Shown here: piece by piece, positions 1 through 5,734 of the stretch
Layout: each line of letters opens with the position of its first letter
How positions within the stretch are numbered: the stretch's first letter is position 1
Origin: Acidobacteriota bacterium
Lineage (GTDB): Bacteria > Acidobacteriota > Thermoanaerobaculia > Multivoradales > JAHZIX01
Direction: 5' to 3'
NCBI GenBank assembly: GCA_020439725.1
Contig: JAGQSE010000341.1
Span: 1 to 10,281 of the forward strand
DNA length: 10,281 nucleotides
Made by a program: the position numbers and the translations under genes
The notes under the pieces: model-generated
Database searches by the model: none
The model's input: only the letters and a program-made list of their open reading frames with translations
Told to the model about the DNA's origin: nothing

Positions 1-600
1 CGCCGGGAAGGGCGGCTTGATCCGCGGCCACCCGCGCTTGCCCTCGATCGCCTCCAGCAGCGCCGTCTCTTCGCCACAGATGTAGCGGCCGGCGCTGACG
101 TGCACGTGCATCTCGAGGCCCCAGCCAGTGCCCAGGACGTCCGGCCCCAGGTAGCCGGCCTCCCGGGCCTCGGCGATCGCCCGCTCGAGGCGCCGGGCCG
201 CCTTCCGGTAGGCCCAGCGCAGGAAGACGTAGGCCACGTCGGCCTCGATCGCCCACGCGGCGACGATCATCCCCTCGAGGAGCTGGTGGGGGTCGCCTTC
301 GAGGAGCAGGCGGTCCTTGAAGGTCCCCGGCTCCATCTCGTCGGCGTTCGCGACCAGGTACTTGGGGTGGGGCGCGCCCTCGCCCCGGGGGACGAAGGAC
401 CATTTGACGCCCGTCGGGAAGCCGGCGCCGCCCCGTCCCCTCAACCCGGCGACCTTCACCAGCTCGATGACTTGCGGGGGTTCCATGGACAGGGCCTTGC
501 GCAGGCCCCGGTAGCCGCCGGCCCGCTCGTAGGCCGCCCGGTCCGGCGGCGCCTCGCCGGGGCGGATGTTGCGCGTGAGAGGCGTCTCGCGGGTGCTCAC
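1..600 (-). CDS. nuoF: NADH-quinone oxidoreductase subunit F (NuoF), N-terminal 200 codons, cut by the window edge
   Basis: NuoF is the NADH- and FMN-binding 51-kDa subunit of the complex I peripheral arm, where hydride from NADH enters. The visible 200 residues contain GYRGLRKAL (about 29-37), the FMN/NADH glycine-rich loop GRGGAGFPTGVKW (about 55-67), NADEMEPGTFKDR (about 84-96) and ICGEETALLEAIEGKRG (about 175-191). All are hallmarks of the family. The C-terminal half with the 4Fe-4S (N3) cysteines lies beyond position 1, so I cannot check it. The start is GTG at 600-598, overlapping the nuoE TGA as GTGA, with a GGAGG ribosome site about 7 bases upstream. The overlap implies translational coupling to nuoE, its functional partner in the NADH dehydrogenase module. 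The start is well supported. Confidence 0.97.
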   Translation of the reverse strand, partial: MSTRETPLTRNIRPGEAPPDRAAYERAGGYRGLRKALSMEPPQVIELVKVAGLRGRGGAGFPTGVKWSFVPRGEGAPHPKYLVANADEMEPGTFKDRLLLEGDPHQLLEGMIVAAWAIEADVAYVFLRWAYRKAARRLERAIAEAREAGYLGPDVLGTGWGLEMHVHVSAGRYICGEETALLEAIEGKRGWPRIKPPFPA

Positions 601-1064
601 GGATACGCCTCCAGGAGCTCGTCCAGGCCCTCCGGGCGCAGGTCCCGGTGGAGGTCCTCGTCGATCATCAGGGCCGGCGCGCCGTCGCAGCATCCCAGGC
701 ACGCCATCGGCAGGAGGGTGAAGCGATCGTCGGGGGTCGTCTCCCCGAGACCGATGCCGAGACGCTCCCGCAGGGCCTCGAGGATCCCCTCGTAGCCACA
801 GATCCAGCAGCTGACGCTGTCGCAGAGAAGGATCACGTGGCGGCCGACGGGCTGGCGGAAGATGAGGTTGTAGAAGGTCGCGACGTTGTCGAGCTCGGCG
901 CGGGAGAGGCCCAGGTAGGCCTCGAGATCCACCAGGGCCTCGTCGGAGACCCAGCGACGGTGGCGCTGCAGGATCTTCAGCGCGTCGATCGACTTCGAGC
1001 GGGCCGTGGGGAAGCCGTCCGCCAGCTCCCGGTCGAGGTCCGCTCGCTCCTCGGGACTCAGCAT
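597..1064 (-). CDS. nuoE: NADH-quinone oxidoreductase subunit E (NuoE), 24-kDa 2Fe-2S subunit
   Basis: The 155-residue protein is the thioredoxin-like 2Fe-2S (N1a) subunit that pairs with NuoF. It has an N-terminal helical part (1-70, with VATFYNLIF at 61-69). The cluster-ligand pattern is C81-x4-C86 (CDSVSC) and C122-x3-C126 (CLGCC), matching the C-x4-C / C-x3-C spacing of E. coli NuoE. FTLLPMACLGCCDGAP and ALMIDEDLH are also family-typical. Two extra cysteines, C89 and C125, sit next to the ligands. Start ATG 1064-1062 is preceded by GGTGGAG about 6 bases upstream. Its TGA overlaps the nuoF GTG. Upstream is a 73-base gap after nuoCD that contains a possible 21-codon coupling frame. The identification is firm. 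Confidence 0.97.
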   Translation of the reverse strand: MLSPEERADLDRELADGFPTARSKSIDALKILQRHRRWVSDEALVDLEAYLGLSRAELDNVATFYNLIFRQPVGRHVILLCDSVSCWICGYEGILEALRERLGIGLGETTPDDRFTLLPMACLGCCDGAPALMIDEDLHRDLRPEGLDELLEAYP

Positions 1065-1123
1065 CGCTGCTCCACCGTGCGCCGCCCCTTTCGGGGGTAC
1101 TTCACTCGGCTCCCGTCGTTCAT
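1058..1123 (-). CDS. possible 21-codon coupling/leader ORF between nuoCD and nuoE
   Basis: In the gap between nuoCD and nuoE an ATG (1123-1121) opens 21 codons that end at TGA 1060-1058, overlapping the first seven bases of nuoE. A GGAGAGGG ribosome site begins directly after the nuoCD TGA and lies about 6 bases from this ATG. The peptide is short and basic (it begins MNDGSRVKYPRKGRR) and I recognise no homologue. The most economical reading is a coupling ORF that carries ribosomes from nuoCD to nuoE. It could equally be chance, with the GGAGAGGG site unused. The frame also contains a small GNRA-type hairpin at 1085-1096. Confidence 0.3.
   Translation of the reverse strand: MNDGSRVKYPRKGRRTVEQRC
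1085..1096 (-). other. small hairpin with GAAA tetraloop upstream of nuoE
   Basis: Read on the minus strand the bases are CCCC-GAAA-GGGG, a 4-bp GC stem closed by a GNRA-class tetraloop. It ends 20 bases before the nuoE ATG and lies inside the 21-codon frame. GNRA loops are unusually stable for their size. It could slow ribosomes or mark an mRNA processing point, but four base pairs in GC-rich DNA may also be coincidence. Confidence 0.3.
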
Positions 1124-1137
1124 GGATCGCCCTCTCC

Positions 1138-2937
1138 TCATCGGTCGATGTCCGCCAGGACGAAGTCGATCGAGCCGAGGACGGCCAGGAGATCCGGGAC
1201 GAGATGCCCCCGACTGATCCACGGCACCATCTGCATGTGGGGAAAGGACGGGGTCCGGATCCGGGCGCGGTAGGGACGGGTCTCCCCGTCGCTGACCAGG
1301 TAGTAGCCGTTGGCTCCCTTGGTGGCTTCGATGGTCGCGGCGGACTCGCCGGGCGGGATGACCGGACCCCAGCTCACCGACAGGAAGTGGTGGATCAGGG
1401 TCTCGATGTCTTCCATCGTCCGCGGCTTGCGCGGCGGGGTCGCCAGGGGATGGTCGGCCTTGGTCTCGCCGGACGGCATGCCGTCGACGCACTGGCGGAC
1501 GATCCGCAGACTCTGGCGCATCTCTTCGAGGCGCACCTCGGCCCTGGCGTAGCAATCGCCTCCCTCGGCGATGGGCACGTCGAAGTCGAGCTCGTCGTAG
1601 CCGGAGTAGGGCCGCTCCTTGCGGAAGTCCCAGCCGAAGCCACAGGCCCTCAGTCCCGGCCCCGTAACCCCCCAGTCGATCGCCTCCTCCCGGGTGTAGG
1701 CGCCGATCCCGACGGTGCGGTCGCGGAAGATCCGGTTCGGCAGGATCATCCGCTCGTAGTCGTCGAGGCGCCGGGGAAGGTAGTCGAGGAAGTCGCCGAC
1801 CAGGTCGTCCCAGCCCCGGGGCAGGTCCTGGGCGACGCCGCCGATCCGAAACCAGCCGGGGTGCATGCGGGCCCCGCACACGGCCTCGACGATGTCGAAG
1901 ATCCGCTCCCGGTCGACGAACATGTAGAAGACCGGGGAGAGCATGCCCACGTCCTGGACGAAGGTCCCGAACCACACCAGATGACTGGCCAGGCGGAAGA
2001 GCTCGACGAGCATCACCCGGATCATCCGGGCCCGCGGAGGAACCTCGATCCCCGCCAGCCGCTCGACGGCCAACAGGTACGGCAGGTTGTTCGTCACCCC
2101 GCCGAGGTAGTCGACCCGATCGGTGTAAGGGATGAAGGTGTGCCAGCTCTGGCGCTCGGCCATTTTCTCGGCGCCCCGGTGGTGGTAGCCGATGTCCGGG
2201 ACGACGTCGACGATCTCCTCGCCGTCGAGCTGGAGCGCCAGGCGCAGGACCCCGTGGGTTCCCGGATGCTGGGGGCCGAGGTTGAGGAAGAGGAAATCGT
2301 GATCGTCGTCCCCCCGCTTCATCCCCCAGTCCTCGGGCCGGAAGCGCAGGGCCTCCTGCTCGGCCTCCTGGCGGGCCTCGCTCTGCCGGAACGGCTCCAT
2401 CTCGGTCGCCCGGGCCGGATGGTCCTTGCGCAGCGGATGTCCTTTCCAGGTCGGAGGCATCAGGATCCGCTGCAGGTGGGGATGGCCTTCGAACCGGACC
2501 CCGAACATGTCGAAGGCCTCCCGCTCGTACCAGTCGGCGCAGGACCAGAGCGACGTGACCGAGGGAAGCGAAGGGGCGTCGCCGGCGAGGGCCACCTTGA
2601 CCCGGAGATCCTCGTTGCGGTCGAAGGAAAGGAGCTGGTAGACGACGGTGAAATCGCTCGCCGGCTGGTCGCGGCGATGGCCGCGCAACCGCTCGTCGAT
2701 CGCAGTCAAGTCGAAGAGCATCGGGTAGGGCCGCTCGACCTCGAGCTTCAGGTGGTGCAGGACCCGCTCGGCGTCGCCGGCGGGAACCCACACGGTCGGG
2801 ACGCCGTCGACCGTCGCCTGGACCCGGAAGCCGGCGCCCAGCTCGTCGCCGAAGCGCCGCTCCAGCTGGCCGAGGATCTCCGGCCGCTCGTGCGGGATGC
2901 TCGGCGCGTCGGCAGGGCTCGATCCGGGGCTCGTCAT
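1138..2937 (-). CDS. nuoCD: Fused NADH-quinone oxidoreductase subunit C/D (NuoCD)
   Basis: This 599-residue protein fuses the 30-kDa (NuoC) and 49-kDa (NuoD) subunits, as in E. coli and several other lineages. It forms the core of the peripheral arm next to the quinone site. The NuoC part spans about 20-175 and contains ADWYEREAFDMFGV (134-147) and HPLRKDHP (167-174). A charged linker follows (about 176-212). The NuoD part spans about 215-599 with NLGPQHPGTHGVLRL (219-233), DIGYHHRGAEKMAE (248-261) and the typical IPPGESAATIEATKGANGYY region near the C-terminus. The GPQHPGTHG segment holds the histidines of the quinone-binding loop. Start ATG 2937-2935 lies 49 bases after the nuoB stop, in a purine-rich spacer with only a weak ribosome site. 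Length and motifs show an intact fused protein. Confidence 0.97.
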   Translation of the reverse strand: MTSPGSSPADAPSIPHERPEILGQLERRFGDELGAGFRVQATVDGVPTVWVPAGDAERVLHHLKLEVERPYPMLFDLTAIDERLRGHRRDQPASDFTVVYQLLSFDRNEDLRVKVALAGDAPSLPSVTSLWSCADWYEREAFDMFGVRFEGHPHLQRILMPPTWKGHPLRKDHPARATEMEPFRQSEARQEAEQEALRFRPEDWGMKRGDDDHDFLFLNLGPQHPGTHGVLRLALQLDGEEIVDVVPDIGYHHRGAEKMAERQSWHTFIPYTDRVDYLGGVTNNLPYLLAVERLAGIEVPPRARMIRVMLVELFRLASHLVWFGTFVQDVGMLSPVFYMFVDRERIFDIVEAVCGARMHPGWFRIGGVAQDLPRGWDDLVGDFLDYLPRRLDDYERMILPNRIFRDRTVGIGAYTREEAIDWGVTGPGLRACGFGWDFRKERPYSGYDELDFDVPIAEGGDCYARAEVRLEEMRQSLRIVRQCVDGMPSGETKADHPLATPPRKPRTMEDIETLIHHFLSVSWGPVIPPGESAATIEATKGANGYYLVSDGETRPYRARIRTPSFPHMQMVPWISRGHLVPDLLAVLGSIDFVLADIDR

Positions 2938-2986
2938 CGGGGTTCTCGCTGTCTTCGGGCTTCTCGTCGGTCGCTTCTCGATCCGC

Positions 2987-3628
2987 TCAGATCTCGTCGG
3001 GGGACCGCAGGTTCGTCGCCCGCATCCGCTCCTCGCGCTTGCTGTCGCGGCGGGAGATCGGTGGCGGCTTCACGACCTCCTGGTCGCCGACCCACCAACC
3101 CAGGGGCCGCTTCTCGTGGCCCACCACCTCCCGCAGGAGCAGCAGGCCTTCCATGAAGGCCTCGGGACGCGGCGGGCAGCCGGGGACGTAGACGTCGACC
3201 GGGAGGAACTTGTCGACCCCCTGGACGACGCTGTAGATGTCGTACATGCCGCCGGAGTTGGCGCAGGAGCCCATCGAGACGACCCAGCGCGGCGCCATCA
3301 TCTGCTCGTAGAGACGCTGGATCGCCGGGACCATCTTGCGGAAGACGGTGCCGGCGATGACGATGACGTCGGCCTCCCTGGGCGTGGCCCGGATGACCTC
3401 GGCCCCGAACCGGGCGATGTCGTGGCGGCTGGTCAGGGCCGTGGCCATCTCGACGTAACAGCAGGAGAGGCCGAAGTTGAAGGGCCACATGGAGTTCTTG
3501 CGTCCCCAGGCGACCAGATCGTCGAGGCGGGCCAGGGCCAGGAACTTCTCGATCGCGTCGTCGAAGCGGCGGTGGCCGGCCCGCGGTGCGGGATCCTCGT
3601 CGGCCCGGGTGAGGGTCCAGCGGGTCAT
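2987..3628 (-). CDS. nuoB: NADH-quinone oxidoreductase subunit B (NuoB)
   Basis: The 213-residue protein is the PSST subunit that carries the terminal 4Fe-4S cluster N2, which hands electrons to quinone. Ligand cysteines are visible as the tandem pair C56-C57 in FGLSCCYVEM, C122 in MGSCANSGGMYD and C151 in VPGCPPRPE, the invariant family pattern. The stretch RWVVSMGSCANSGG is diagnostic. The start is ATG 3628-3626, overlapping the nuoA TGA as ATGA, with AGGGG about 7 bases upstream. A longer in-frame extension to 3772 would run through nuoA coding sequence and is not needed. The C-terminal tail (about 185-213) is basic and poorly conserved. Confidence 0.97.
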   Translation of the reverse strand: MTRWTLTRADEDPAPRAGHRRFDDAIEKFLALARLDDLVAWGRKNSMWPFNFGLSCCYVEMATALTSRHDIARFGAEVIRATPREADVIVIAGTVFRKMVPAIQRLYEQMMAPRWVVSMGSCANSGGMYDIYSVVQGVDKFLPVDVYVPGCPPRPEAFMEGLLLLREVVGHEKRPLGWWVGDQEVVKPPPISRRDSKREERMRATNLRSPDEI

Positions 3629-4098
3629 CGCCGCCCCTTCGTCCCGACCGGGGTCCCCCGCTCGAAGGGAACGCCCGCCAGGGTCACCGGTCGCCGGCTG
3701 GACTCCCGGGCAGCGAGGGCCCGCTCGATGGCCCGGCGCGTCCGGCCCCAGTCGAGCGCTCCCTGGCGCCACTCGTAGACCAGGCCGACGCCGAGGAGGA
3801 CCAGGAAGACCAGCATGCCCGCGTAGCCGGCCCAGCCGGCCTCGACGGCGACGATGGCCCAGGCGAAGAGGAAGGCCGCCTCGAGGTCGAAGATCACGAA
3901 GAGCAGGCCGACGACGTAGAAGTTGATCGACAGGCGGCCCCGGAGCTCTCCGGTTCCGACGATCCCCGACTCGTAGGGTTCACCGGTCGCCCGCTCCCGG
4001 TGGCGCTCGCCGAGAAGATGCGACACGGCCATCATCCCCGCCGCGAGACCGATCGCCACGGCGAGGTGGACCAGGAGCGGCCAGGCGGCCCCCGTCAC
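3625..4098 (-). CDS. nuoA: NADH-quinone oxidoreductase subunit A (NuoA)
   Basis: This 157-residue membrane subunit is the ND3 homologue, next to the quinone cavity. It has three membrane spans at about 5-28, 58-84 and 89-110. The conserved loop PYESGIVGTGELRGRLSINF (41-60) runs into YVVGLLFVIFDLEAAFLFAW (61-80), a family signature. As in E. coli the loop has Ser (ESG) where mitochondrial ND3 has Cys. A hydrophilic tail of about 47 residues follows the last span. I chose GTG 4098-4096 because AAGGAGGT lies 6 bases upstream and the protein then begins just before the first span. An ATG at 4167 would add 23 charged residues and is less likely. It is the first gene of the nuo run in this window. 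Confidence 0.96.
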   Translation of the reverse strand: MTGAAWPLLVHLAVAIGLAAGMMAVSHLLGERHRERATGEPYESGIVGTGELRGRLSINFYVVGLLFVIFDLEAAFLFAWAIVAVEAGWAGYAGMLVFLVLLGVGLVYEWRQGALDWGRTRRAIERALAARESSRRPVTLAGVPFERGTPVGTKGRR

Positions 4099-4365
4099 GA
4101 GAAGACCTCCTTGCGCGAGTGCGGGCGCTCTCGACCGAGGCTCGTCTCGAACTGCTCTGAAGAGCACGATGACGAGGACGGCACCCGGCTCGAATCCTCC
4201 GTGTTCGCCATGACCTTCATCCGAAGCAAGAGCCGTTCCACCTTCCGAGGGCGCCCGAGTCCCGAAAAAGGGGGGAACCGCCCGGCCACATCTCTTGCAG
4301 AACTGCGAGAACGACCCCGAATCTGTCCTCGCAGGAACGAGACCGAGCTCCGCCGTCCGAGCTCT
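4099..4365 (-). promoter_or_regulatory. 267-base leader between the HAMP gene and nuoA
   Basis: This gap is long compared with the tight spacing elsewhere on this strand, so it probably holds the nuo promoter and/or leader. I see no convincing -35/-10 pair and no intrinsic terminator with a T-run after the HAMP gene. It contains an AAGGAGGT ribosome site directly before nuoA, a perfect inverted repeat at 4153-4166, a pair of GAGCTC palindromes just after the HAMP stop, and a C6T5 run near 4265. A 64-codon frame (GTG at 4289) ends at a TGA overlapping the nuoA GTG. It lacks a ribosome site and its serine-rich product looks non-coding. Calling it regulatory is inference from position. Confidence 0.4.
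4153..4166 (-). repeat. perfect inverted repeat upstream of nuoA
   Basis: TGCTCT-ga-AGAGCA (plus strand) is a perfect 6+6 palindrome with a 2-base centre, ending about 55 bases before the nuoA start codon. In RNA it would fold as a 5-bp stem with a four-base loop. It could be an operator half-site pair or a leader hairpin, or chance. No T-run follows it, so it is not an intrinsic terminator. Confidence 0.35.
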
Positions 4366-5424
4366 CTAGGAATGGGTCGGTGCCTCGGTGGGCTCCGGGC
4401 TCCCCGACTCGTCGCGGACTCCTCGATCTTCCGCCTCGGTCGAGCCGGCCACGGTCTCCTCGAGGCGCCGAAGCACCGCGAGGACGGTTCGGCGATCTCC
4501 TCTCAGCTCCTCCGAGACCCGACGGATCTCGGGATCCCGCTGGCCGAGGGCGTCGATGTAGGCGATGTGGCGCTCGAGAGAGCCCAGGGGTTCCACGAGC
4601 TCCGTGCCGAGCCGGAAGACCACCGCTGCGGCGCTCGCACGCTTCTCCGCGCGCACGCGATCCCTCGTCTCGGTGTGGAGTCTCCGCACCATCGCGTCGA
4701 AGCGACGCGCCAGCCAACCGATCTCGTCGTTGCGGCCGAAATCGAGATCGGCTCCTCGCGCACCGCTCTCGAGCCCGGAGATCGCGCGTGCGAGCTTTCC
4801 GAGAGGATCTCGGAGGTATCTCTTCCCGGCGACGTGGAGAAGCACCACGAAGGCGAGGAGCGTCGAGAGGACATGGAGAAGGTGCAGACGAACGAAGCCG
4901 AGAGCGAACGACTCGCTGGCCGCCCGATCCCGGAGAAGGACGAGCGAAGCGGAGTCGTCCTTCGGACCGAGCTCCCGGATGGCGGCCAGCCAGCTTCCGG
5001 AACGAGGCGAGTCGAGCCGGAGCTCGGAGTCCGACCCTTCACGGGTCCTCTCCACGCGGAAGACCTCGTCCAGGGGCCGCCCCGTGAGCTCCGGATCCGT
5101 GGAGAGCGCGATGCTTCCCGCGGGATCGAGCCACAGTAGGCGATGCTCCACACCGACCGCTTCGCCGAGGCTCGACTCCATCCGGAGAAGGGTCGCCGCG
5201 TCGATCCCGGCCGTCGACGGGGCCGCCACCGTGAGCGCTCGAAGAGTCTCGCTCAAGTGGTCGAGAGTCGCCTCGAAGTGGCGCTCCCTCTCCGCCCGGT
5301 AGGACGCGACCAGGAACACTGCCATGGTCGCGAGGAAGACGACGGTCACCGCGCCCGTCACCCGACCCTGGATGGTCTGCCACCCTCGGGGAAGCTCGTC
5401 AGTCGGCGGATGCCGAGTCGTCAT
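4366..5424 (-). CDS. Membrane HAMP-domain sensor with degenerate DHp-like tail, no kinase ATPase domain
   Basis: The 352-residue protein has a short cytoplasmic N-terminus, span 1 at about 20-43, an extracytoplasmic region at about 44-172, span 2 at about 176-200, and a HAMP domain at about 201-252 (DPLGKLARAISGLESG, then RNDEIGWLARRFDAM). A helical region follows (258-325). Its segment GTELVEPLGSL (273-283) lines up with the H-box AHEVGNPLASL of the neighbouring kinase, but Thr274 stands where the phospho-acceptor His should be. No N, G1 or G2 boxes follow; the C-terminus is a short acidic tail. It is therefore unlikely to be an active kinase and may act as a signalling partner or pseudokinase (inference). 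ATG 5424-5422 has GGGAGGT about 5 bases upstream and overlaps the preceding small gene by 26 bases. The stop is TAG. It could also be a sensor of a different, non-kinase type. Confidence 0.85.
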   Translation of the reverse strand: MTTRHPPTDELPRGWQTIQGRVTGAVTVVFLATMAVFLVASYRAERERHFEATLDHLSETLRALTVAAPSTAGIDAATLLRMESSLGEAVGVEHRLLWLDPAGSIALSTDPELTGRPLDEVFRVERTREGSDSELRLDSPRSGSWLAAIRELGPKDDSASLVLLRDRAASESFALGFVRLHLLHVLSTLLAFVVLLHVAGKRYLRDPLGKLARAISGLESGARGADLDFGRNDEIGWLARRFDAMVRRLHTETRDRVRAEKRASAAAVVFRLGTELVEPLGSLERHIAYIDALGQRDPEIRRVSEELRGDRRTVLAVLRRLEETVAGSTEAEDRGVRDESGSPEPTEAPTHS

Positions 5425-5569
5425 GCTGACCTCCCGTTCGGCGGCGGCCTCTCTCGCGGGCCGCCTTCGTCATCCTCCGGTTGCCCCACCAGGCGAGCAG
5501 CGTCGCAACGACGACGACCCCTCCCCAGAAGAGCCACATTCCTCCACCGTGCCAGCTCGACCAGTCCAT
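5399..5569 (-). CDS. Small tryptophan-rich single-span membrane protein (56 aa)
   Basis: ATG 5569-5567 opens 56 codons. The product begins MDWSSWHGGGMWLFWGGVVV, continues through VATLLAWWG as one hydrophobic span (about 11-29), then turns basic (RRMTKAARERGRRR, 31-44) and ends with an acidic tail. The Trp/Gly/Met-rich head, single span and basic stop-transfer segment resemble the short membrane proteins often annotated as SHOCT-like or hypothetical. No SHOCT domain is present, so I give no function. The basic segment predicts a cytoplasmic C-terminus. Its TGA (5401-5399) lies 26 bases inside the HAMP gene, which implies coupling. The upstream ribosome site (GAGG, about 9 bases away) is weak. 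A competing frame (5609-5421, ATGA overlap) gives a hydrophilic product with no recognisable pattern and is probably a shadow. Confidence 0.7.
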   Translation of the reverse strand: MDWSSWHGGGMWLFWGGVVVVATLLAWWGNRRMTKAARERGRRRTGGQHDDSASAD

Positions 5570-5602
5570 CGCTTGGGCCCTCGCGGTGTTCCTCCCGACT
5601 CG

Positions 5603-5621
5603 CCACCACCCCCTGTGGTGG
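5603..5621 (-). repeat. intercistronic hairpin after the kinase gene
   Basis: CCACCAC-ccccT-GTGGTGG (plus strand) is a perfect 7-bp inverted repeat with a 5-base loop, 34 bases upstream of the small membrane gene. Neither strand has a T-run after it, so it is not a classical intrinsic terminator. It could stabilise mRNA or adjust expression of the downstream genes relative to the kinase. The function is unproven. Confidence 0.45.
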
Positions 5622-5694
5622 TCACGGGGAAGAAGTGCAGCAAGAGCCGTGCCGGGCCCAACCCGCCCCTGCTCCCGTACCCGCGAGATCCTCG

Positions 5695-5709
5695 CTCCGG
5701 GACCCGGAG
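5695..5709 (-). repeat. GC-rich palindrome just after the kinase stop codon
   Basis: CTCCGGG-A-CCCGGAG is a 15-base near-perfect palindrome, 25 bases past the kinase TGA. In RNA it would form about a 6-bp GC stem with a three-base loop. It is not followed by a T-run on either strand. Together with the hairpin at 5603-5621 it makes the 165-base gap 5570-5734 unusually structured. The rest of that gap shows no other gene or clear promoter. Confidence 0.35.
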
Positions 5710-5734
5710 AACCGCCCGTGAGTCGCGCCTCTGG

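Noticed and set aside
1006..3156. 716-codon plus-strand open frame opposite nuoE, nuoCD and part of nuoB
   Set aside because: It lies antisense to well-identified complex I genes. Its product is Gly/Asp/Pro/Arg-rich with no recognisable domain, as expected from high-GC shadow frames.
4333..4365. GAGCTC pair after the HAMP stop as an intrinsic terminator
   Set aside because: The two copies are self-complementary 6-mers with an 8-base spacer and no T-run follows, so evidence for termination is too weak.
5421..5609. 62-codon minus-strand frame with ATGA overlap to the HAMP gene
   Set aside because: The junction is attractive, but the product is hydrophilic without pattern. The other frame encodes a convincing Trp-rich membrane protein.
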